Under the pieces are notes generated by a model. It was not told the origin of the DNA. It saw only the letters and a program-made list of their open reading frames with translations, and did not search any database. Position numbers and translations under genes: made by a program. This document shows, piece by piece, positions 12,990 through 25,870 of a stretch of 64,000 nucleotides of DNA. The DNA is from Syngnathus acus (lineage: Eukaryota; Chordata; Actinopteri; Syngnathiformes; Syngnathidae): contig NC_051094.1 in NCBI RefSeq assembly GCF_901709675.1, positions 2,332,501-2,396,500 of the forward strand, read 5' to 3'. The stretch's first letter is position 1, and every line of letters starts with the position of its first letter.

Positions 12990-13079
12990 TGATGAAGAAC
13001 CGGAGCTGCGGAGGACGCCATAAAGCAAGAGGACATCGATGTGATGTGTGGAATTTTCTTTTCACCGCACCTGTCTGAG
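12990..13079 (+). ncRNA. candidate internal exon of mir-9 host lncRNA
   Basis: A 90-bp segment lies between a strong acceptor (TCATTGCTGCAG ending at 12989, with a pyrimidine tract) and a strong donor (CTGAG|GTAAGATAA at 13080). It is richer in GC and CpG than the AT-rich DNA on both sides. It contains a complete 28-codon frame, ATG at 12992 and TGA ending at 13078, that fits almost exactly inside the exon. I do not recognise the peptide. It is on the mir-9 strand, 7.3 kb downstream of the hairpin. Assignment to the host transcript is inference. Confidence 0.55.
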
Positions 13080-14574
13080 GTAAGATAAAACGATCAAATC
13101 CATGTATGAGTTGAATTGCCAGTACAATTATATTGAATACATTCCAAAATAATAAAATCACATATTAAATATTTTATAATATAGAAATCCTTCCATCCCA
13201 ATTCCAAAAAATTTCATTTTGAATCCCAGTATGCCATAGTCACTGATCATGGTTGTTTTACCCCTTTGAAATGATCTCCAACGTAATGACAGTCTCAAAA
13301 ACGCATTTATTTTGTTGCTTTCTCTCGTGTGCTCATCTCTGCTGATGTGTGTGATGTGTGGAGGGCACAATCGGAGATGTTAGTTTTGGTTCAGAGGACA
13401 TGGTGAATGACTAAAGAACCGTTGCCCGCTTGTGATTGTGGGCACAATCACATCCCGTGACCACTTGCGAGTTTTATGCTAACGTCTGGAAGACGAGGAA
13501 GCCGAACTCCATTGGACATAATCACAGTAACACACACACACACAAATACAAATGTGCAGAAGTGATTTAAAAACATTCCCTGCGGCTGTAGAAATCCATG
13601 CAGTAACACTAATTGGTCTCATTTATGTCCCGTGGAGGACATACTTGGTTTTCAATTAGGCCCGTCCGTCATTATTACATGTTAAATTTGATGTCACTGA
13701 AGAGAGACAAATGGCTTTAATAAGTCCATCTGGTCAGATAAGAAATGTTTATTCGCTTGTAGCGGTGGGTAATGTAGTTGTAGGTTTTGGGCAAATTTGA
13801 ATATTGAATCGAGGAGACGTGGTGATTGTGTTGAAAGCTATACTGTCATTGTGTACAAAGAAATATACACAGCCAATGTTTCAATTATTATTACGAGTAT
13901 CACGGCGAAGTAACAAGATGGACCTCAATGGTTAAAGTTGAAAACAAAAAAAAAAAATACATGTCACACACACTTCCCACTTCTTTTTACTTAAAATAAT
14001 AGTTGACCATCACCACCTCCGGCCAGCTATGAACAAACAAAGAGCAGCTCCTATATATTTATTTAATATTTGGAAATACGTGTGGTAAGATAAACAAGAA
14101 CGCAGAACAAAGGATGCCCAGCATGTAGTGAGTCTTAATGGTCACAACCCAACAATTGAACGGATCCTACATCAACAAAAAAAGCTCAAAATCCATAATA
14201 ATGAAATGATTCTAAAAGGAAAAAATAGTTTGAACAATTCTTTGTGTATTGTTTAGTTCTGCATCTATTTCTATGTGCATATTTCACGAAGGGATGACAT
14301 GCTTTAGCCACGCCGCATGCTGCCGATACTCTTAGCGATAACACAATGTCAATTACATGCAGAGGGAAAAAAAAAACATCCACACCCCTCATGCGCCATA
14401 TTGTGATTTTTCTATGAGCATACAACTGTGGCTTTAGTAAAAATGTTTAATCAAAGCAGACACAACAGCAGTTTGCAAACAGCATCTTAAAATCCAAGCA
14501 GATTTCAGCAGACTGTTTTTTTTTTTCTTTCTTGTGCATCACCACACAAGCAGAACAAAGGATATGCACATTGT

Positions 14575-14615
14575 GAAATCATGCAAATGAATGCAAATCA
14601 CTCGCAGCGAGGAAT
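14575..14615. promoter_or_regulatory. paired octamer motifs
   Basis: Two perfect ATGCAAAT octamers lie at 14581-14588 and 14591-14598, ten bases (one helical turn) apart. The octamer is bound by POU-domain factors. A functional role is inference; no other annotation explains the stretch. Confidence 0.3.
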
Positions 14616-16283
14616 AGAGAGGGGAGGGGCGGGGCGGGCGGAGGTTGCACATGCAGAGAAGGATGCCAGTGACTTTGTATAGACAAGGTGTAGGACAAAC
14701 CGACCCCGTGTCTACATTTTGCTATTTATTCAGTTGTTCCTAATAATTAATCAAAATGCAGTTCACGAAGGAATTTAGCCATAAAAAAATGCTAGAGAAA
14801 TAAAGCTGCCTGCTTTGTGCGTGTGTGTTAGGATGATGCAATATGTTGAGTGCACCAGTTTAGGAAAATACAGCACCAAAACTGATTCAAATAAAACTCT
14901 TGATTTTTACAAGCCTGCGTTCAAATATAAACCTGCCTGTATATATTTTTACTGGAATTTTATCTATTTACACCCCCCAAAAAGTACTGCAGGCAAATCT
15001 ATTTTCATCAATGCAGAACGTGCCAAATCTATTTGGCTCTCTAAATGTCACTTCACATTTGTTATAAATAATACACCTTCACTTTTATGACTCGCACAAC
15101 ATTGTGGCTCTGTGTAAAATGACTTTTATTATAAACGGCTTATCTGTCTTGATATTGTCGATATATTTGGCTCTTATGCTCAATTGCATATAATTCTGAG
15201 AATAACGTTATTTGCAATAAAATGAACATACTCTTCCAACAGTTGATGTGCGGATAACTGCACCAATCTATTTTTAACACATCATACACAGACAATATTG
15301 GGGGGGGGGGGGCTGCGGTCCCAGACAAGGCATTGACAATTGCGCATAATGATGTGAACATTCCCGCATGTCTAATGGGGTGGATATTGCGACAGAAGCT
15401 GGCTGCTCCTGCAGTGTGTTGTTAAGGTGTGAGCAGCACATGCGTACATAATGATGCATTAATTGCGGCCCGTGCCATTCGTCAGTGTTTGGGGCTCCTC
15501 GCCGAGACTACTGAAAGGCCCAGGATGTGATCGTTAATCTTGTCGGATTATGCATGACCACGCCGTGCGCTATCTTCAAGTCTGCTAGCATTAAATTGTA
15601 CACGCGGCTTGGAAAAGCAGCAATGTCCTCTCTAAATGCTAAGCTAATCTTTTTAAAACATCTTTAGCCTCACTTATTGTGTCAAGACCATTTTTTATTT
15701 GGATATTAATATTATGAAGATTCCACACCTTTTTCCGACACTTAACTTTCAGATCAATGTTAGAATTTCTACACACGATTTATTGTCTAGTTTGTCTGTG
15801 TGGCTTTATTAAATGCACCCCCCACACAACCACACACACACACACACCCACACAGTTGCTTTTTTGCAACTTGCCTCTTAATAGAAAGGCACCAAGGCGA
15901 AGGGGAGGGGAAGTGCATATGAAAATGGAGGGCATGCAGGAATCATAAAAGATGGAAACAAAAGGGGCACAGACAGCATACACCGAGAGGGACAGGCAAA
16001 AGATGAAGCTCATTTTCCGTGGGCACCCAGTGGCGTCTGCATTGCAGATCGCTAAAATCCACCCCCCCGAATGCGTCCCTGGGCTTAAGGGGGTGGTTTG
16101 GGGGTGGTGGTGGTGGGGGGGGGATGGGTTTATGCTGTCTCTGCTTTGGTACACTTTGTTTTTTTCCCCCTCTTTTCCTCCCCCACTGAAATATATTTTC
16201 TGTCTGCATCAAATGTCAAGTTAATTTCCTGGGTGCTATGAGCGATATGTCCTCCCCTTCGGTATGTGGTGCCGAACGTGCCA

Positions 16284-16285
<2 letters not shown>

Positions 16286-16381
<96 letters not shown>

Positions 16382-16395
16382 GTGTGTTTGTGTGG
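16286..16395. repeat. (GT)n microsatellite, about 110 bp
   Basis: An almost uninterrupted GT run with a single GC interruption near 16377 and a TT near 16388. A second shorter run at about 16532-16567 and a CA run at about 16692-16728 follow within 450 bp. The threonine/histidine and cysteine/valine frames across this region are artefacts. Confidence 0.98.
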
Positions 16396-17194
16396 TGGAC
16401 AGGGGCATGGCAAAAAGAGAGATGAGGGTTGCTGAGGGTAGCTTCAGTACAGTATCTATAAATTGGCTCCCTGTGAAGGGCTGGAAAAGTGTGTGGAAGT
16501 GCACATGCATTGATATATTCATGTGTGTATGCGTGCGTGCGTGCGTGTGTGTGTGTGTGTGTGTGTGCTAGTGTGCAAAATATGATCCAATTATTAATAG
16601 ATGCTTTTGTCAGTGCTCCTGTTCCCATCTGCCTGTCCTTATTGTGCATTCATATGTACAGCTCCTTTAAAGGTTCATTTGAATTGAATTGTGCACGCAC
16701 ACACACATACACACACACACACACACACGCATAAATGAATGCTTGGTAATTCAATACAGTGGCAAAAAAAAGCAAAAAGTATTTCGCAACAAAGCAGAGT
16801 AGTGAAATTTGCTGGAGCTTTCTTATTAACTGAGCTGCAGCTCGTAGTCGCCAACAAGATGGAAAACTTATTCCCAGTATATTTAACCATTTTGCTTGGC
16901 AAGTGATGTCTTTGAGGACCTCCACGGTCCCCAATTCCAAGATGGGTAAATTGTAACATATGCCCACTGCCCAGTACACTTGCATGACTTTCAGACCTTT
17001 ATCAAAAATTGTGCCTTGATTTGATTGTCAGCATCGTATCAATTCAACAACAAGTCGGTAGATTTTCAAATATTTGTCGTTTACAATGTCGATATCTGCA
17101 CTTAGAAATGTGTCTTTGATTATGGTCACCTCATTTGCAGAGTGGCAAAAATGTTAGGAACAGCTATGGTCTAAATAAATAAGATAAGCTATTG

Positions 17195-17315
17195 CTAGGC
17201 TATTTTAATAATAAATAAATAAATAAATAAAATGGTTTTATAATTCTATATTACATATTTTATATATAATACTATATATATATAGTATACATATATATAT
17301 ATACTTTATATATAT
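17195..17315. repeat. AT-rich low-complexity DNA with (AAAT)n and (TA)n
   Basis: An AAAT tetranucleotide run near 17212-17231 passes into TA-rich dinucleotide sequence through 17315. Confidence 0.85.
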
Positions 17316-17479
17316 CGCATTGTTTCCTTTTTTGCATGCAGCTGTGAAAGTGTATGAAAGGAAAAGTGTGTCGTAACGTGTAAAAAGCCTTATTGCCAAG
17401 GCGAGCAGTATGCATTTGTCACTCTTCTTTATGCTGATGTATGCTTCTGCCTCGCACACGTCGCATCCCATAACCCAGA

Positions 17480-17640
17480 AAAATTACACCAGTCCCACCT
17501 AATTGCGCATATTCATGACGCTGCTTTGCATAGAGCTGCTAGCATATTTCCGCAAGCGCTGAGGGATGCATCCGAGTGAAAGAGCTGTCAATCCACTGAT
17601 TCACTACGTCTCCGCCACAAGCATCCGTTTGATAACCCTC
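17480..17640. promoter_or_regulatory. candidate conserved non-coding element
   Basis: A non-repetitive block. It holds GCGCATATTCATGACGC, CTTTGCATAGAG and TGTCAATCCACTGATTC, which are POU-like, homeobox-like and TALE (TGTCA) words. It has no open frame of note. Conservation cannot be tested here; the call rests on composition and the genomic setting. Confidence 0.25.
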
Positions 17641-18933
17641 CCTCCATGCCTCCATCTTTTTTTTTTTGACTTCTTTTATATGATCTGAGGCCATCACCCA
17701 AAAGAGTTTCCCCTTATTTCTTGCAGTCAGTCATACTGCCACTGCCTGCAGCTTGTTCAATTCTAATGTGGATTTTAAATCAAGAAATTAGCTTCACCAA
17801 GGTCATCTGGTCGTTTCGTGTCCAATTGCAAGAATCAAAAACAATCAATGCAGACTGTTTTTTATTTTGATGAGCATTTTCATCCAATAGGCTTTGGTGA
17901 CGATGTCAATAGATTTGCATCATGCATAAAGGAGGTGCTTTTAATTACAGACAAGGGAAGTAGTGTCGCTCCAAATAACCGATGAAGCGTTTTCCCTACG
18001 GCTCATTGTAGCACTTGTGAAAAGGACTTCATCACACTCGGCCTTGCGGTAATGAAGGAACGCTTTTGGCTGTGCTGATGCACGGGTAAACAGCGATTGT
18101 TTCACAACGGGCTTTCCAAACATGGCCAACAATGTGGCCATTGTCCCGCCAGCTCTCATTAGGACGAGCATCGCAGAAGCTCTGAAGGGAGCTGGGTGAA
18201 AATGGGGCAAGAAGGGGCGTCAAAAGTGTGTGTGTGTGGAGCTGGCAGAAGCAGAGGATGTCACAGGGAGGTTTTGAAAAGGGAAGACAGCAAGACGTGT
18301 ACGTCCGCGTCCGTACTTCCATTCCGTACTTTGTCCCTCGTTGCTTGTCCGTTTGGGAAGGCGAGGGATGCTTTGGCAGTCATGCCACCTTTACGTCACC
18401 TTCTCCCACCCGGTGCAGAAGAGACGAGAGGAAAGTGAGGAAGTAAAAGAGGCCTGGGTGGGGGTGAGCCAGTGAGCGAGGGAGAAGGTTGGGGGGGGCA
18501 AGAAACAAGACAAAAGATTTTTTCTTGCTTCCTGGCTTAATGAACACGGGCGAAGAATGCTCACAATAGAATACATTATCCTCGCGTTAGTAGAAGCAAT
18601 CAATTAGCAAAAGAAAAAAAAGACTATAGCAACTCTGTTTTTTTTGTGTGTGTGTTTATCGGTTCTGCCTCATTCACAGTTAAATTGCGTGACCTCGCTT
18701 GTCCATCTTTGCCACATTTAACGCCAGCGGTCGCAACAATTGCTAGGCAGGATCCGTGAAGAGTGAGGCGACGCTAATCTGCCACGATATTGTTTGTCGA
18801 TTTTGATTGACGCTATCGGTGAGACGTTCGCGTTTTTCTTTGCTTTTGTGCTGCAAAATAATTGGTTACCTTACTGACCTACTTCATAGAGGCAAAATAT
18901 TCGTAACAATATGGTGCAGTGCATCTTGGCCAT

Positions 18934-19090
18934 AGGTGTCAAACCCAAGGCCCGGGGGCCAGATACGGCCCGCCACATCATTTTATTTGACCTGCAAAGA
19001 CAAATTGTGCAACGATTTCATGTGTCAAGACTAAAATTACAAATTGTCTTCACTTTTAGAAAATTGCTCGGAATTATTAGTACCATTCCA
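18934..19090 (+). mobile_element. hAT-type MITE fragment (family A, copy 1)
   Basis: It begins GGTGTCAAACCCAAGGCCCG and continues GGGGGCCAGATACGGCCCGC, then an AT-rich body. Copies at 27425-27614 (reverse) and 60236-60490 align with it for over 100 bp. The GTGTCAAA...GGCCC...ATACGGCCCGCC start is a widespread fish and mammal hAT terminus. The far end and target duplication are not identifiable, so this is a truncated relic. Confidence 0.75.
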
Positions 19091-22087
19091 TCTTTCTAAA
19101 ATATTTGAAGTTTTTACTTTACTTCACCTGATCTCGGCATTATTATCTTCTATTTCTTTCTACCACTCCTGGATTGGATGGCAATCTCCTCCATTCTGAC
19201 TGGTAAGCCTTACTGGGAAAATGGCCTCTGACAACTAAAGTTGTACTAATGCTGACAATTGCAGACAAAATTTTCCCACAGGTCCCATCAGCAATTCACA
19301 TGGCATTTAGATGAATTTTCTTTATCCGTTTTGTTCCATATTGTCTCCTTTTTGTGTGTCATCTAGAAAAATAGCACCCAGATAATGGCGGCAATCTATA
19401 CTGGCCAAAAGGCAGAATCTATTCTTAAGTGTCCAAAGTTTTGGCGACGAGTTGTGAGGTTAACGTCATCCTCGTGATTATTATTCGTCAAACATTTTAG
19501 CTTTTCTAACAAACAATAGACAAAAGTAATGAAGTCATGCTAAAATCAATATCCGACCCCTGTGACAGATTCAGCCATGCTACCATGTCTGATTTTGTTT
19601 GTGTTTACAATTTACTGTTTGAATCCCAACAGCCACTATGCAACATAAAGCTACACAATCACAAACACACAAAAGGAGGCAAAAGTAGTACAAGGCTCCT
19701 GGATTTGTGGACAACATGCGATGAAAAAGCACTTCAAAATAATGCACGATGATTAGAAGACACATCCCTATGTCCATTCAAGGGATCTGTAAAGTATTTG
19801 ATGTCGGAGTGCATTGGGAGATGTATTTTGTTGCTCTTCAAAGTGCCTCAGATGGGTGCCGGCTAGTCTTTTGACCTTTGCCGAAAAGACGATAAATGGC
19901 ATTTCCCGTACGTTGTGTGTTTGTATTGCCATAGTGTGGATTGTACGTGTTTGAAACCGTGTCTTGCGCTTTGAAGGTTGAAATTTGGCTCGAATTTTGT
20001 GATTGGTCAATCGACTCCTCTTTTGATGATGTTGCGTTATCTCTAAAATCATCAACCAATTCAAACCCCGGTTGTTTTGAGGGGACACACACCGGAAGAC
20101 ACTTACGAAATAGCCGCCTAGCCAAAACGCATTTGTAGCTAGGCGATTGCAAACGTATACTCGACGAATGCAAATAGCTGCAGGTGGTAACCTATGAAAA
20201 CACTATCATTTAGTTGTTATACAAATATTGTCAGGCTGCTATTATGTACTGTAGCTCTTTTTTTTTTATTTGCTCCAGATTGCCCCGCGCTGTTAACCTT
20301 TTACTTGACAGGACTATTGTTGGCATTGAATGAGTTCTTATTTTGCTTTCTACTTAGTGAAGAGTTCGGCTGCATAGAAATAATACACTTTTTTTTTACA
20401 TCACAGTAAAGGTGAGGTAGAGTGGGAAGGAGGGGAGCGAGGCTAAAAAGGGGAGTAGCAGCAGTGGGTGTGATTAGCTCCTTTGTTGGCGGTCCGTTGA
20501 GCTTCATTGGCCGCAGAGAATAGCTTCCTAACGAAGCCAGCCAAGCTTGGACCAAACTTTGTGCTGAAGACAAACTAAGTTATGGTGGTCCGGCGGCGCG
20601 CTGGAGGCGAGACAACTGATATTCAACGCCTGGACATATGGTCCCCCCCCTCTTTCCCACACCAGGGCCTCCAAAAAGCCACTTTCTCATATATGTGAGT
20701 CTCTACATTTGGGTGGATGGACATATTTATTCTGTTGATTTCTCTATTTTCTGTTCCTTTTCACTGCAAAGAGAAACCCAGAAGGGAAGCAGAGGCTAGT
20801 GACAGAAAGTCGAGGTTGTTGATGCTTAGTAGATGCGACAGAAGAGAGAGGGCTGCGGGCTTTTGTCTCTCCGAATGACCCCGATTCAGAATCCTCAGCG
20901 ACACATGGCGCAAGAGCTGAAGTCAGCGAGCGAACGACACCAACGCCGCCGTTTATTTCATAACGTCGACGTGAAATATTCGCCGGCGTTCACGCGTGGG
21001 CGCATGGGAGCGAGCCTAATTGCGGTTTGAGGCTAATTGTTTGGGTCACGGTGGGAGCGTGGGGGACAGGCGGCTTCCGCGTCTCACCAGCCAAGCACTC
21101 GGTAACTGAGCCGGCAAGGGGGAGAATGGGCCCACTTCAGGGCCACACAGCGGGCTCGAGCAACACTTACTTCTACCGGCCAAACTGTCAGCCAGAACAA
21201 CTTCATTGTGCCCAAAATTGGAGTTGAAAGCAAGGCAGAGACTTAGGAGGGAGGGAGGGAGGGCTTGCCGTGAGGAAGAGTGAGGGAAGGATGCGGAGAC
21301 AGAAGAGCCCAGAGAGAGGGGGTCTGTGAGAAACTGTGGGACTGGAAAAGGGGGAGTCCCGGAGAAGGTGCGAGTTCTTTTCAGGGAGAAGATTTCCCAG
21401 GAGTTCTACACAGGAGAAAAAGAAGTCACTTAAATGCAGGCTTGCCAGAACGTTCTCAGCCCCAACTAACATCACAACGTCTTTCATCAAACCCAAATTG
21501 AACAGTCTCTTGCCATAACAATGAAATACAGTATAAATTCATGATAATTAGATCATTATTGAGTGACGTTTCAAACAATGATGTGCCTTATATATAATAT
21601 AAGTAAATAAAATAATATAAATAAAACAGCTTAAAACTTTTTTCCCTTTCAATCCAATCTTGGTTCCCAAGTTGAATCCGATAAATGTGAAAAAGGTACC
21701 AATTTGCTCGAAAGTCAAAAGTAAAGCATAAAAAAGGGTGACACATCATCATACCCATCAAGGTAAAATAACGTTTTATCCCAGACTTTTGCACAAGCCT
21801 CTCGGGATATAGTCTGACACAAAAGCAATCCCGATAAAGTGCTTCACGTCACCGTTGTCTCCGATGTGGCTTCACCCCATTCAAATTCATCTTTCCACTC
21901 TGGAAAATGATACGGCAAAAGACTGAAGAAGTTTACTTTGTTACACTGAGTTTAGGCAGATAAGGAAAGTCTGCCGCATCGCAGTGTGGGCGAAGGTGTG
22001 TGCGTGCGTGTGCACGTTTTGCATGTGCAGTCTTTTTCTGCCAGCCGCTCGGATGCGAATGGAAGTGAAATGCTGCGAGAGCGCACA

Positions 22088-22089
22088 CG

Positions 22090-22112
<23 letters not shown>
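22088..22112. repeat. (CA)n microsatellite
   Basis: A short CA run. The 164-codon antisense frame that crosses it has no recognisable domain. Confidence 0.9.
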
Positions 22113-22120
<8 letters not shown>

Positions 22121-25100
22121 GTTTGATCCAGAGAAAGCCCTGCAGCTCCCAGAGACCTAACAAAAGGCCTCCTCTATCCATTGTATGAGCTGTGTGTTTC
22201 CCAGGAGAACCCAGCAGCCACAGCCAGAGAAGAGCCCGAGATCGCTTTCCCTTAACATAGCTGTTTTTTTTTTCTTCGCTCTCTCGATGGTCCAGCACAA
22301 CAATCTCAAAAGAACCAGCCTTAAGATTTTTGAGGTACAAGACGCTGAATTTTGGGGGGGGTGAGCATCCTGACAGATGAACAGACGCGGCAGACAGACA
22401 GAGAGAGAGCGGGCATTCCCAGTGCACTCTTGTGAAAAGGAATATTTAGGCGTCTCGTCGACTTGGATATCCGCTGGTGGTTGGGAAGGGAAATTTCCTC
22501 CTTGCGCCGACAAGCTCACCTAGCAACTCATTTCTATGCTCAACTACTGAACCAGACCCGAGCAAATTGCCAGTCTCTGCTTCATTAGCAAAGTCTTGGA
22601 AAGTTAGTCGAAAGTATCTGTATGCCTAGCTGTTCTTTGCAACATGTGGGACGGGACCAAGACAAATAATCGGAGGGAATCGTTTGATTTATATTGTAGA
22701 ATTTGCGAGATGGGGAAATTGTTATCTCAGCTGTACGTTACGGGGGATTTTTGTCGGCCGTGCGATTTGTAGCATTGCCAGCTACCGACCGTAGTTGAGT
22801 TTGTGTGTATCTTCTTTTACGTCAGTTAGCCTTTATTTAACCGTCTCGCTCCCACTGAGATTAAGAACCTCTTTTTCAAGATATAAAAATGAGAAGTCAG
22901 TAAGGGGCAGTATCCAGCTTATACGTTGTAAGATTCCGCCACCTCCATGCATCACTGGAGGGTTTTTGTTATCTCCCAAACACATGAAGGGAAATGTGTT
23001 AAGGTCGAAGGAAACTAAAGTTGAACTTTTTTTCTTTAACTGGAACTGGAGTAATAATATACAAGGTGGAAGGAATTCATACCAAAGCAGAAGAAAGCCT
23101 ACTCGAACATCTAAGCTTTATTTGTGGCTTTTACTGTACATTCAAATGGGAATTGCGAATTAAATTGCAGTCATAGCGGAAGTTGATTTTGATGATATGA
23201 ACTCGCTCAAGCCGGTAGCTGAAAACAAACATGCTAGTGTGATAGCATCTAATCTCTCCAGCAGCACCATTATCGTCTAAAATATCACCATACACACCCC
23301 TTTCATGCCCGCACTCACACACCCTCTCAACTCGACCTCCTCCCCCCCTCCCGCCCCTTTGCACACCCTTTGAGGTAAAGCTTGCGTGTTGAGGATGGGA
23401 GTGAATGTAAGCCATTGTTGTGGTGAAACTGAACTCTACAGCCAGTTGTTTCATCCTGTTTGGGCTTTTTTATTTTTTTTAAACCATCACATCAGCTGAG
23501 AGGCCAAAATACTTTGTCTACTCTTACTAAGAATAATCGTGAATTATTCAATGCATAGTCAGTCAGTAGATTTGATCGCTTAAAAGCCGAGTGTCAATTC
23601 ACTCATTCACTGCCATTGATGTCAAATATTCATTTATTGGCACACACTTCTATGGCCCATTTGATATCACGGTCTTGTTTTATAGCATTTGCACACTGTG
23701 CATGCAGATATCCACATCTTCCCAAAGAGGTAAAGATTAAGAGTAGGAGGCGGAGGGTTGCGGGAAAGATGTTTTGGAGGCCTCCACCTCATTTCAGAGG
23801 TGAGAAACTGTACCGTCAGTTTCATAAGAATAATTGACACTTCAAGTTAGCCTTCCAATCAAAGGGGATTATTTTTCATCCAGCATATGTGCAGCCATAC
23901 TGGAGAATATGAAAGGGAGGGCAGAGAAGAGGTAAGGAGGGGGACATATCCTAAAAGCTTAACCCTTTCATTCCTCCATCTCAAGAGTAGAAGAATTCTT
24001 TTTAGTGCACGTACTGTATACCTCCACATAGACTCGAAGTGGCTTTTGTAAAAAGTTACAGCTCAGTAGAGCCAATTGGGATGATGTCATGTGCACGATT
24101 TATTCCTGCTTTTGTGCCAGTGAATACAGGCTAAGAAGTGGGGGCGCCAGAGTGAAGGTTTGCCCACATTAAACCATTAAAGCAAGTGCGATGTTGAATT
24201 ATTGATTATTACTAATGAAAAGGATCAGTTCAGGATGAACTATGGGCTTAACCAAAGCCCCTAGGCTAACACACCAGCACCACCCTTCCCCTCCCCTAAG
24301 ACGCACGCACGCACTCACACATACATAGTTCCTCTGTTCAACATCTATCTTGGCTTGTTCGCGAAAGAAATTTATTCTGCCACTTCTTTTCTCACTCTGT
24401 CCCACTTTCCTTTGGATCATTGTCCAAACATTGCAAAAACACGTTGGCCGTAATCAATGCCAAAGTCAGAGAGTCAACCAGCAGAGCAGAGAACAGTTGT
24501 AATGCTAAGCCACATTTCAGGGAGAATAGGGATTCCGTATTGCTGGGGGAGTGAGGGCTTTGGGGGTGCAGGAGAATCGGCGCCAACCCCTCGGAGGCGC
24601 TCAGCAGCATCCCCCCCGCTCATAGGATGGCGGATGTGTCTGGAGGTATCCATGACAACACTGCTGTATGCCAGGGACATACCACAGTCGAGTTGGCGCT
24701 GATGCATGTTTGCCCCCCCCCCGCCCTTATTCAAATATTTATATTTACATGTGTGCGTGCACAAATGCATTAAGGCCCACAACTCAATCACATTAATATT
24801 CACTCAGTTGCTAGAAGGGCCCGTCATACATTATTTGACCCAGTGACTTAATATTTACTCACGTTATGCAACTACTATGAATCAATATCTGAAAACATCT
24901 TTTTTTTTCTCCAAAAGGACATAAATTTGAAGGACACATGACATATAAAAATGGGATGTTAATCAATTGATCAAACAACTTCAAGTCAATATAAGCATGT
25001 TCAAACTACAATTTAGTAACATTTCAAGAAACTGTAAACTTTTGTCTGCTTGCTGTAAAAGTAATTCTTTGGATTTACATTAACTGTGAGATGTGGATGA

Positions 25101-25797
25101 CTAAAGACAGATGCTTTTAGAGTTTGCATTTGGATTGGATTGTATATATATATATATATATACGATACGCTCCTGACAACAGTGTCAAAAATGTATAAAA
25201 TAAAGTCAACACATTTTTTAAGAGAGACGACATTGTACTGGTACGCAACAGTTTCATTTGCTAAAAGAGAAACGTTTACTGTGACACTCTTTGAGGTCAC
25301 AATGCGCAGATCAAGAATCACTCTAACAAACAGATACACACTGTCACAACCAGTCACACATTGCGTCCTAATAGTCTAGATTCTAGTGAGCAGTATATGT
25401 GAGACAGAAGGAGGGAGATAGGACAGTGCTGTACTGTTTTTTTATTATTTTTTATATATATCCTTAAATGCACCTTCCAGTCCCCCCCACACACACACAC
25501 TCTCTCTGAAGCAGATCCTATGGGAGCATATTTTTAACCCTGACAGCCCTGTGCATTTTCTGAGAGGTTAAAGGGCCGAATGGTGAATCAAGTAAATAAT
25601 TCACAACATCTGAGACTCTTTCAGTGTAACGTCAGCACCGATGGGGGGGGGGGACCAAAAGAGACTTACTTACATTCTAACACACTTTTTCATTTGATCC
25701 AAATTGGACTTTGGACTCAACTCCAGAGAAACAATCAGGACATTTCTTTTAAATTTACGCCGACGTAAAATCTGATGTCTTTTCTTCATTTTTTTAG

Positions 25798-25870
25798 GTT
25801 TGATGAAGACCTCCTGTATTGACGCCGCTCTCCAGCCTGCCACGTCGAGGATATCCAACAGATCGCAAAG
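25798..25870 (+). ncRNA. candidate internal exon of mir-9 host lncRNA
   Basis: A 73-bp segment follows a very good acceptor (CTTTTCTTCATTTTTTTAG ending at 25797) and ends at AAAG|GTGACT. It is CpG-containing in AT-rich surroundings. An ATG at 25803 opens a frame that runs to the exon end (22 codons plus two bases). If joined to the segment at 29246 the frame continues 52 more codons. The ATG has T at -3, a weak initiation context. Exon status is inferred from splice signals only. Confidence 0.55.

Larger units (their letters stand above)
13080..25797. other. long putative intron, non-coding
   Basis: No protein gene can be supported. It holds the largest GT microsatellite of the window (16286-16395), an AT-rich patch at 17195-17315, one decayed hAT-like fragment (18934-19090), and CA tracts near 15835, 16692 and 22088. 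The blocks at 13620-13780, 15440-15660 and 17480-17640 are non-repetitive and may be regulatory. Confidence 0.5.

Noticed and set aside
16130-16649. Histidine/threonine-rich frames
   Set aside because: Translations of the (GT)n microsatellite.
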